Assembly: GCA_947625005.1 (NCBI GenBank)
Contig: CANQNA010000038.1
Span: 1 to 11,662, forward strand
Reading direction: 5' to 3'
Length of the DNA: 11,662 bases
DNA from: an uncultured Bacilli bacterium
GTDB lineage: Bacteria; Bacillota_I; Bacilli_A; RF39; UBA660
Within the stretch, counting starts at the first letter, position 1; each line of letters begins with the position of its first letter. The notes beneath the pieces were generated by a model, which saw only the letters and a program-made list of their open reading frames with translations, had not been told where the DNA came from and did no database searches. Of the stretch, positions 5,935 to 11,662 are shown piece by piece. The translations under genes were made by a program, and so were the position numbers.

Positions 5935-7137
5935 ATGAACTTAAAAGAAAAATTAGAAATACTTGCTGCAAGTGCAAAATATGATGCATCTTGTTCTTCT
6001 AGTGGAAGTAGAAGAAAAGATGATTTTGGTAATGCTCATATATCAGGAATTTGTCATTCTTTTTCTAGTGATGGAAGATGTATTTCCTTATTAAAAATTT
6101 TAATGACTAATGCTTGTATTTTTGACTGTAAATATTGTTTAAATCGTAAATCAAATAATATTAAAAGAGCGTTATTTACTCCAGAAGAAATATGTAATTT
6201 AACAATTAATTTTTATAAACGAAATTATATAGAGGGATTATTTTTATCATCAGGAATTATTAAAAATCCTGATTATACTATGGAAAAATTAATTGAAACT
6301 ATTACTCTTTTGCGAAAAAAATATCACTTTGGTGGTTATATTCATGCTAAAGCAATTCCAGGAGCGAGTGAATATTTAGTCAAAAAATTAGGAACATTAG
6401 TAGATCGTATGAGTGCAAATATTGAACTTCCTACAGAACTTAGTTTAAATTTACTTGCACCTAATAAGAATAGTCAATCAATAAATAAAATAATGAAATA
6501 TGTTAAAGATAATAAAGGGAAAAAATTTGTACCTGCGGGTCAAAGTACTCAAATGATTATAGGTGCTACAAAAGAAAGTGATTTGGATATAATGAAAAAA
6601 AGTGAAGATATGTATAATAATTATAAATTAAAAAGAGTTTACTACTCTGCTTATGTTTCTGTTAATAAAGATTCTTTACTACCAAGTTTAACTATTCCCC
6701 CTTTAAAAAGAGAAAATAGATTATATCAAGCTGATTGGCTTTTACGTTATTATGGCTTTAAAGTTAATAATTTATTAAATGAAGATAATCCTAATTTTAA
6801 TTTACTTATTGATCCAAAAGCCGATTATGCTTTAAGACATATGACGGAATATCCTAAAGAAATTAATAAATGTTCTTATTATGATTTATTAAAAATTCCT
6901 GGAATTGGGGTCACTTCGGCAAAAAGAATTATTAAAGCTCGAAAAAATTTTAATATGACTTTTAAAGATTTAAAAAATATGGGTGTTGTTTTAAAAAGAG
7001 CTCAATACTTTATAACATGTAATGGTAAATATTTTATTGATTTCAAATATTTTAAGAAAAGTTTTATAGAAGCAAATTTAGTTTTAGATAATAAACAAAC
7101 CAAATTAAAAGGAGAACAATTAAGTTTATTTTCATGA
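5935..7137 (+). CDS. Radical SAM protein, putative DNA modification/repair (TIGR03916 type)
   Basis: A 400-residue radical SAM protein. The cluster motif CxxxCxxC is TNACIFDCKYCLN, with Cys61, Cys65 and Cys68 ligating the [4Fe-4S] cluster that cleaves S-adenosylmethionine. The N-terminal part has three more conserved cysteines (Cys20 in KYDASCSSSG, Cys40 and Cys49 in GICHSFSSDGRC), typical of this family. A helix-hairpin-helix DNA-binding motif, LLKIPGIGVTSAKRIIKAR, lies at about 318-336. The last residues, EQLSLFS, match the sliding-clamp-binding pentapeptide QL[SD]LF. The family is known almost only by genomic pairing with TIGR03915; its reaction is not established. The start has GGTGA four bases upstream. 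The stop overlaps the partner's start by four bases (ATGA), so the two are co-translated. Confidence 0.92.
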   Translation: MNLKEKLEILAASAKYDASCSSSGSRRKDDFGNAHISGICHSFSSDGRCISLLKILMTNACIFDCKYCLNRKSNNIKRALFTPEEICNLTINFYKRNYIEGLFLSSGIIKNPDYTMEKLIETITLLRKKYHFGGYIHAKAIPGASEYLVKKLGTLVDRMSANIELPTELSLNLLAPNKNSQSINKIMKYVKDNKGKKFVPAGQSTQMIIGATKESDLDIMKKSEDMYNNYKLKRVYYSAYVSVNKDSLLPSLTIPPLKRENRLYQADWLLRYYGFKVNNLLNEDNPNFNLLIDPKADYALRHMTEYPKEINKCSYYDLLKIPGIGVTSAKRIIKARKNFNMTFKDLKNMGVVLKRAQYFITCNGKYFIDFKYFKKSFIEANLVLDNKQTKLKGEQLSLFS

Positions 7138-7892
7138 ATTACGTGTTTTTATATGATGACAGTTTTATTAGTTTGCTCAATTTAATTAAAATATTAATTA
7201 ATAAAAATATTAGACCTTACAATATTAAAACTAAGATATATAATCCAAATTTGTTTGAAGAAACAATAAAATTAGAAGTACCTGATAACGATAAAATAAT
7301 TATGGAAATAATTAATAATACTAATAAACAAATTTTTAGGATTATGTATTATGTCTTTTTATCTATAGAAGAAAATAAAGAATTAATAATTTATTACTTT
7401 TACTTAAATGCTTTAAAATATAAAGAAAAAATTATTTATATGCGAAATCTAAAATGTGTTACATCCGCTTTAAAAATTAGCAAATACGTTTCTAGGGAAA
7501 ATCATAAATTTAAAGGCTTTGTAAGATTTAAAGAATTAGAAAATAAAGTATTATATGCTGAAATAGAACCAACTAACAATATCTTAGAAATTTTATCACA
7601 CCATTTCTGTAAAAGATTAAAACAAGAATATTGGATTATTAAAGATGTTAAAAGAAATTTAATTAGTATTTATGATAAAAAAGAAGTGGTTATTATTAAT
7701 GGAGAAAATTTTTCTCTTCTTACAGAAAATGTAAGTGAGAAGGAAAAAAGTATTGAAAATTTATGGATTAGTTTTTATAACACAATTGGAATTAAAGAAA
7801 GAAAAAATGAAAAGTGTCGAATGAATTTTATGCCAAAAAAATATTGGAAATATTTAACAGAAATGAGGGAAGAATATGAAAAAAGTAATTAG
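7134..7892 (+). CDS. TIGR03915/DUF4130 partner of the radical SAM protein
   Basis: A 252-residue soluble protein. The C-terminal half shows the DUF4130 pattern: HKFKGFVRFKEL (124-135), YAEIEPTNNILEILSHHFCKRLK (141-163), WIIKDVKRNLISIYD (167-181), then LWISFYNTIGIKERKN (210-225) and MPKKYWKYLTE (233-243). These blocks match proteins annotated as 'probable DNA metabolism protein', encoded beside TIGR03916 radical SAM genes and in some bacteria fused to uracil-DNA-glycosylase-like domains. The N-terminal half (1-105) is more variable. Its activity is unknown; a role in recognising or processing modified or damaged DNA with the radical SAM enzyme is inferred from the pairing. It overlaps the gene before by four bases and the GroEL-like gene after by 17 bases. 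Confidence 0.88.
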   Translation: MNYVFLYDDSFISLLNLIKILINKNIRPYNIKTKIYNPNLFEETIKLEVPDNDKIIMEIINNTNKQIFRIMYYVFLSIEENKELIIYYFYLNALKYKEKIIYMRNLKCVTSALKISKYVSRENHKFKGFVRFKELENKVLYAEIEPTNNILEILSHHFCKRLKQEYWIIKDVKRNLISIYDKKEVVIINGENFSLLTENVSEKEKSIENLWISFYNTIGIKERKNEKCRMNFMPKKYWKYLTEMREEYEKSN

Positions 7893-9390
7893 TGGAGAAA
7901 ATTTAACAATTAAAATGCAAGAAGCTATTAATTTATTATGTGGAACAGTAAAAACTACTTTAGGACCTAAAGGAAATAATATTATAATTGATCATTCAAC
8001 TTTCAGTCCTTTTATTACTAATGATGGTGTAACTATTGCGGAAAATATTGAAAGTGATGATGAAGTTGTTAATACTATTTTAGAACTTGCTAAAGAAGCT
8101 TCTATTAAAACTAATGATAACGTAGGAGATGGAACTACTACTACTCTAGTCTTACTAGAAAATATCTTTAATAATGGCCTAGAATATATAAAAAAAGGCA
8201 TTAATCCATTACAACTTAAAAAGCAGTTAGATTTAGCTTTACAAAAAGTTTTAAAAGAAATTAATAGTTATGCTAGAAAGCCTAAAGAAAACGATTATAC
8301 TTTAATAGCACAAGTATCAGCAAATGACGAAAATATTGGATCTCTTATCAGCGAAGTTTATAATAAAATTAAGAAAAAAAGTGCCATAACTTTAAAAGAA
8401 AGTCAAAATGAAGAAACTTATGTTAATTATAATAAAGGTTACATCTTTGATACAATTTTAGCATCACCCTATTTTCTAAATAAAACAATTGACTGGATAG
8501 AACCATATTGTTTAGTGCTTAACGAACCTATTTATGATCTGGAAAGTATTAGTAAATACTTAAATATAATTTATGAAAAGCAGGAAAAATTAGTTATAAT
8601 TGCTAAAGATTATAGTGATGAACTTGTTAATGAAATAGTCTCTCTTTATTTAGAAAATAAAATAAATATTATTTTATTAAAAACTCCTTTATTTGGAATA
8701 CAACAACAAGAATTTTATGAAGATTTAAAAATAATTTTAGATAATTTTAATTTTGGTAAAATTCGTAATATAAAAATCAATAAAGAAAAAACTTTGCTTT
8801 CTTTTAAAGAAAATAATAAAATTAAAGATTATGTAACGAAATTAAAACTTCAAAGGGAAAATAATGATAATGATAATCGCTTGGAAGATTTAAACTTAAG
8901 AATAGCTTATTTAACTAATGGTACTGCAGAAATAGTTATAGGTGCTCCTACTGATACTGAAAGAAGAGAAAAGAAAATGCGATTTATTGATGCATTATGG
9001 GCAATAGAAGAAGCTCGCAAAGGAATTTTATCGGGATCAGGATTAAGTCTTTTAAAAGTAAGTGATAATATTAAAAGTACTGATTTAGGTTTTATTATTT
9101 TAAAAGAAGCTTTAAAGAAACCTTTAGAACAAATACTTTTAAATGCTGGTTTTGAAACAAAAGAAATAATTGATAAAATTAGAAATAATAATTACGAAAT
9201 TATCTTTAATGTTAAAGAAGAAAAATTTGAAAATATTTTAGATACTACAGTAATTGATCCCTTAGAAGTAGTAACAAATGCATTAAAAAATGCTTGTTCT
9301 ATAGCAGGAATGCTTTTAACAACAAGCAGTTTAGTAGTAAATGAATATCAAAACAATCTAAATAAAGAAATTGAGTTTAACGAACTTTAA
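7876..9390 (+). CDS. Divergent GroEL-like (group I chaperonin) protein
   Basis: A 504-residue chaperonin-60 homologue. Equatorial ATP-site motifs are intact: TTLGPKGNN (27-35), FITNDGVTIAENIE (47-59), NVGDGTTTT (82-90, Asp85 equals E. coli Asp87), and IDAL with Asp372 equal to the hydrolytic Asp398. The hinge and C-terminal blocks (LNLRIAYLTNGTAEIVIGAPTD; VIDPLEVVTNALKNACSIAGMLLTT) also align. Differences: GILSGSG replaces GVVAGGG, the first Tyr of the apical YLSPYF motif is Leu (LASPYF, 195-200), the apical domain is about 25 residues shorter, and there is no Gly-Gly-Met tail. No groES is adjacent. The ATG lies inside the DUF4130 gene with GAGGGAAG upstream, so it is translated from the DNA-repair operon. 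ATP-driven folding is plausible; whether it is the main or a specialised GroEL cannot be told here. Confidence 0.88.
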   Translation: MKKVISGENLTIKMQEAINLLCGTVKTTLGPKGNNIIIDHSTFSPFITNDGVTIAENIESDDEVVNTILELAKEASIKTNDNVGDGTTTTLVLLENIFNNGLEYIKKGINPLQLKKQLDLALQKVLKEINSYARKPKENDYTLIAQVSANDENIGSLISEVYNKIKKKSAITLKESQNEETYVNYNKGYIFDTILASPYFLNKTIDWIEPYCLVLNEPIYDLESISKYLNIIYEKQEKLVIIAKDYSDELVNEIVSLYLENKINIILLKTPLFGIQQQEFYEDLKIILDNFNFGKIRNIKINKEKTLLSFKENNKIKDYVTKLKLQRENNDNDNRLEDLNLRIAYLTNGTAEIVIGAPTDTERREKKMRFIDALWAIEEARKGILSGSGLSLLKVSDNIKSTDLGFIILKEALKKPLEQILLNAGFETKEIIDKIRNNNYEIIFNVKEEKFENILDTTVIDPLEVVTNALKNACSIAGMLLTTSSLVVNEYQNNLNKEIEFNEL

Positions 9391-9423
9391 ATCTTATGTT
9401 TTTGAATTTTTGTAAGTTTAAAT

Positions 9424-9447
9424 AAAAAAGATCATTGAAAATGACCT
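9424..9447 (-). terminator. Intrinsic terminator after cotE
   Basis: On the minus strand AGGTCATT pairs with AATGATCT (eight pairs, one G-U) around a three-base loop, then a run of six T's. The hairpin begins at the base right after the cotE stop codon. No T-run follows on the plus strand, so it is unlikely to end the GroEL-like transcript. Confidence 0.7.
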
Positions 9448-9984
9448 CTAATTAATATAATCTTCAGTTACTTCACTATCAATTTCATTTAAAGATTCAT
9501 CTATATCTTCTGGATCTTCTAATTCTTCATAATCTTCAAATTCATCTTCCACACTTACTCTTACTTTAGTATCACCTATAATTTCTACACCCATTTCTTT
9601 ATGAATAGCTAAATTAATTTGATTTCCATCTACTTTTACATCAGTTACACTTGGTTGATTTAAACTTCTAACAATTATTTCACTACTATTATCAACTTCC
9701 CCATTATCTTTTATCTTTACATTCATAGAATCTTGATAAGTAAAATGATTTACTAAAACGTTTGTTTTTGTATTATTATCATAAGAATACCAAACATTAA
9801 CATCATATCCACCATTTATTACTACTTTTCCATTATTATTTACTCCATTAAAAGTATGATTTATGACCCAACACCCAAGAACGGTATCTAAATTATTATC
9901 TGTATTAATGGTTAAATTTTGTTCTGTAGTTTTTTTACCTTTTCCAATAATTGCTTTTGTTACGATTTCTTTAAAGTATGCCAT
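9448..9984 (-). CDS. cotE: Outer spore coat morphogenetic protein CotE
   Basis: A 178-residue protein close in length and pattern to Bacillus CotE (about 181). Recognised blocks are YFKEIVTKAIIGKGKKT (3-19), LGCWVINHTFNG (36-47), GGYDVNVWYSYDNNTKT (58-74), VRSLNQPSV (105-113), IHKEMGVEIIGDTKVRVSV (127-145), and a strongly acidic C-terminal tail from about residue 146. CotE is made in the mother cell and organises assembly of the outer coat around the forespore. It is distinct from the Clostridioides difficile protein of the same name. The start is the ATG at 9984, which has AGGAG about six bases upstream; an in-frame codon 15 bases earlier would precede that site. It is a single-gene unit with its own terminator, divergent from the HIT gene. 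Confidence 0.9.
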   Translation of the reverse strand: MAYFKEIVTKAIIGKGKKTTEQNLTINTDNNLDTVLGCWVINHTFNGVNNNGKVVINGGYDVNVWYSYDNNTKTNVLVNHFTYQDSMNVKIKDNGEVDNSSEIIVRSLNQPSVTDVKVDGNQINLAIHKEMGVEIIGDTKVRVSVEDEFEDYEELEDPEDIDESLNEIDSEVTEDYIN

Positions 9985-10001
9985 TTTATCACTCCTCATT
10001 T

Positions 10002-10028
10002 TAATGTATGCAAAATACCCAAAAAAGT
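10002..10028 (-). promoter_or_regulatory. Possible sigma-K-type (mother-cell) promoter for cotE
   Basis: The minus strand has AC (complement 10027-10028), 16 bases, then CATACATTA (complement 10002-10010). This fits the sigma-K consensus AC-N16/17-CATAnnnTA, and the CATACATT part also resembles a sigma-E -10. Against it, the start would fall near 9996, on the AGGAG ribosome binding site, leaving a leader of about 12 bases. Bacillus cotE is under sigma-E and sigma-K control, which makes the match suggestive. Confidence 0.35.
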
Positions 10029-10056
10029 TAACAAATGAACTAGTTTATGTTAAAAT
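10028..10056 (+). promoter_or_regulatory. Promoter for the HIT gene (TTAACA-17-TAAAAT)
   Basis: TTAACA (10028-10033), a 17-base spacer and TAAAAT (10051-10056). Start would be near 10063, at the AGGTGA ribosome binding site, so the leader is about 11 bases. It stands back to back with the possible cotE promoter. Confidence 0.45.
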
Positions 10057-10073
10057 AAACTTAGGTGAAAAAT

Positions 10074-10442
10074 ATGGATAATTGTGTATTTTGTAAAATA
10101 ATAAATGGGGAAATTCCTAATTATAAAGTTTATGAAAATAATAATATTATAGTTTTTATGGATGTAAATCCAGATTCTAATGGACATATGTTAATAGTTC
10201 CTAAACAACATATAACTGATTTTACTCTAATAGATAATAAGTTAATTGGAGAAATAAACGAAATTGCAAAACAAATGCAAGAATTAATTAGAAAAAAGTT
10301 GAATCCAGATGGAATTAGATTAGTTGTTAATTATGGATTCCTTCAAGTAGTAAAGCACTATCATTTACATTTAATTCCTATTTGGAAAAATTCTAATAAA
10401 AAATTAAGTGTTGAAGAAGTATATAATATTTTAATGAGTTAA
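10074..10442 (+). CDS. HIT-family nucleotide hydrolase/transferase (Hit/HINT type)
   Basis: A 122-residue histidine triad protein. The triad is HYHLHLI (His95, His97, His99). The N-terminal CVFCKIINGEIP (4-15) gives the zinc-binding Cys pair seen in bacterial HIT proteins, and DVNPDSNGHMLIVPKQH (30-46) is the conserved substrate-fold block. Members hydrolyse AMP-linked substrates such as adenosine phosphoramidates or dinucleoside polyphosphates; the substrate here is unknown. The length is slightly short of the 140 or so of Bacillus Hit. The ATG at 10074 is chosen because AGGTGA lies five bases upstream; an in-frame GTG at 10065 lies inside that site. It appears to be a single-gene unit between its own promoter and a terminator over its stop. 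Confidence 0.93.
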   Translation: MDNCVFCKIINGEIPNYKVYENNNIIVFMDVNPDSNGHMLIVPKQHITDFTLIDNKLIGEINEIAKQMQELIRKKLNPDGIRLVVNYGFLQVVKHYHLHLIPIWKNSNKKLSVEEVYNILMS

Positions 10443-10455
10443 AAACTCTTTTTTT
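10436..10455 (+). terminator. Intrinsic terminator over the HIT stop codon
   Basis: GAGTT (10436-10440) pairs with AACTC (10444-10448) around AAA, followed by seven T's. The TAA stop (10440-10442) lies in the arm and loop. The stem is only five pairs, but the T-run is strong. Confidence 0.5.
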
Positions 10456-10501
10456 ATTTATAAATATTCTTATTTAAACCATAATAAAAATGGTGAAAAA
10501 A

Positions 10502-11662
10502 ATGAAATATTTAAAATTTAATAAAGAAATGTTTAAGTTTATAGACGATGCCACTTGTGCTTTTACAGGAGTTAAAAAAATTAAAGAAATTTTATTAAAA
10601 CATAACTTTAAAGAATTAGAAGAAAATCAATGTTGGAATTTATTAGATAATGATAAATTTTTTGTTACAAGAAATGATGCTTCTATTATTGCTTTTACTT
10701 TAGGAAAAAATGACAATTTTAATATAACATGTACTCATGTTGATACTCCATCTTTAATGATCAAACCAAAAAATACTATATTTGAAAAAAATTATTTAAA
10801 AGTTAATGTTATTCCCTATGGAGGATTATTGAATTATGCTTGGTTAGATACTCCTTTATCTATTGCAGGAAGAATTATTTTAAAAAAAAATAATGTTTTT
10901 TATAAAGAAATTATAGATTTTAAAAGGCCTTTACTTTGTATTCCTAGTGTTGCTATTCATCAAAATAGTGAAGCAAATAATAATTTAAATTTAAATGATC
11001 AAATAGATATGCTTCCTATTATGTCTTTAAAGAATTCTAAGGATCCTTTAAAAGATTTAATAAAGCAAGAATTAAATTTAAAAAAAGATGAAGAAATTTG
11101 CGATTATGATTTATTTTTGTATTCTACAGATGAACCTGAATATTTTGGTTTAGAAAAAGAATTTATTATTTCGCCTAGAATAGATGATTTAACTTGTACA
11201 TACTCTGCATTAAAAGCATTTTTAGAAGCAAAAAAAACAGATAATATAAATATCTTTTGTTCATTTAATAGTGAAGAAATTGGTTCGCTTACTACTGAAG
11301 GGGCAGATTCATCTTTTTTAATGGATGTTCTAAAAAAAATTGCAGGACAACTAGACAAAGATATAACAACTTTAATTACTAACTCAACTATTTTAAGTGC
11401 GGATAATACTCACGCAACACATCCTAATCATCCTGCAAATAGTGATATCAATAATGAAGCTTTAATTAATAAAGGTGTTGCGATATCAAAAGATTCTTCT
11501 TCTACAACAAATAGTATTACTTCTTCTATTTTTAAAGGAATATGTGAATTAGGAAAAATCCCTTATCAAGATTTTGTTTCTAAAAATGATATGACAAGTG
11601 GAAGTACACTTTCAGGAATTAGTTTAAGACATGTTAGTATAGATTCCATTGATGTAGGTTTG
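10502..11662 (+). CDS. M18-family metalloaminopeptidase, 3' end off window
   Basis: 387 codons are visible with no stop, out of a usual 420-460, so the C-terminus lies beyond the right edge. The family's dinuclear metal ligands are present up to that point: His79 in TCTHVDTPSLMIKP, Asp in SPRIDDL (about 223-229), the Glu pair in FNSEEIGS, and Asp in SADNTHATHPNHP. The last His ligand would lie off the window. M18 enzymes are large cytoplasmic oligomers (often dodecamers) that remove N-terminal residues from peptides; the preferred residue cannot be told from this sequence. I chose the ATG at 10502 because GGTG lies six bases upstream; an in-frame ATG at 10490 precedes that site. A weak promoter TTTATA-17-CATAAT (10457-10485) may drive it, since a terminator separates it from the HIT gene. 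Confidence 0.92.
   Translation, partial: MKYLKFNKEMFKFIDDATCAFTGVKKIKEILLKHNFKELEENQCWNLLDNDKFFVTRNDASIIAFTLGKNDNFNITCTHVDTPSLMIKPKNTIFEKNYLKVNVIPYGGLLNYAWLDTPLSIAGRIILKKNNVFYKEIIDFKRPLLCIPSVAIHQNSEANNNLNLNDQIDMLPIMSLKNSKDPLKDLIKQELNLKKDEEICDYDLFLYSTDEPEYFGLEKEFIISPRIDDLTCTYSALKAFLEAKKTDNINIFCSFNSEEIGSLTTEGADSSFLMDVLKKIAGQLDKDITTLITNSTILSADNTHATHPNHPANSDINNEALINKGVAISKDSSSTTNSITSSIFKGICELGKIPYQDFVSKNDMTSGSTLSGISLRHVSIDSIDVGL

Noticed and set aside
5935..7137. Possible mycoplasma-type code with TGA read as Trp
   Set aside because: Trp is encoded by TGG throughout, and TGA ends real genes here at positions that fit the next gene's start (rimM to trmD, radical SAM to DUF4130).
7992..8201. Minus-strand open frame opposite the GroEL-like gene
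   Set aside because: Shadow of the most conserved part of the chaperonin; no own signals.
9863..10081. Plus-strand open frame across the cotE start and the cotE-HIT gap
   Set aside because: It overlaps cotE coding sequence and both divergent promoters; no ribosome binding site.
11104..11358. Minus-strand open frame opposite the aminopeptidase
   Set aside because: Shadow of conserved M18 metal-site blocks.
1..11662. CRISPR arrays, tRNA or rRNA genes, insertion sequences
   Set aside because: I saw no regularly spaced direct repeats, no tRNA-like GGTTCRA arm with acceptor stem and no transposase motifs. Very short or divergent examples could be missed by eye.

Overview
The window comes from a very AT-rich, low-GC Gram-positive chromosome (G+C is roughly a quarter by eye). 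It uses the standard bacterial code: Trp is TGG, and TGA is a real stop, for example in rimM and the radical SAM gene. Shine-Dalgarno sites are clear and mostly of the GGTGA or AGGAG type. A Bacillus-type CotE outer spore-coat protein, a Bacillus-like rimM-trmD block and the extreme AT bias together suggest a member of the Bacilli, perhaps one of the uncultured gut lineages near Erysipelotrichia/RF39. The lineage is an inference.

Layout. Positions 1-1016 (minus strand) look accessory: the start of a Bro-N phage-antirepressor-like gene, a 27-codon remnant of what looks like a SWIM zinc-finger gene, and an orphan NADAR/YbiA-like protein. Positions 1125-3489 (minus) hold the RNA-maturation block rimM-trmD, an unrecognised 149-residue gene where rplS often lies, and signal peptidase I (lepB). 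Positions 3491-5315 (minus) form a metal-efflux pair: an ArsP_2-type permease ('putative manganese transporter') followed by a cation diffusion facilitator. A TspO/MBR gene is divergent at 5425-5865. Positions 5891-9390 (plus) form a tightly overlapped three-gene operon: a TIGR03916-type radical SAM putative DNA-repair protein, its usual partner TIGR03915/DUF4130, and a divergent GroEL homologue. CotE (minus) lies convergent to this operon and divergent from a HIT-family hydrolase. An M18 aminopeptidase runs off the right edge.

Working together. The radical SAM and DUF4130 pair is known to co-occur and is thought to act in DNA modification or repair. The radical SAM protein ends in an apparent sliding-clamp motif (QLSLF), which would tie it to replication. 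The GroEL homologue starts inside the DUF4130 gene, so it is probably co-translated, which is an unusual setting for a chaperonin. The permease and CDF share a transcript and together point to export of a divalent metal.

The control signals are very compact. Several intrinsic terminators are built over stop codons. Some terminators run straight into the next promoter. Several predicted transcription starts fall almost on the Shine-Dalgarno sequence. The -35 hexamer TTGCTA (or TTGCTT) with a 17-base spacer recurs in three promoters.
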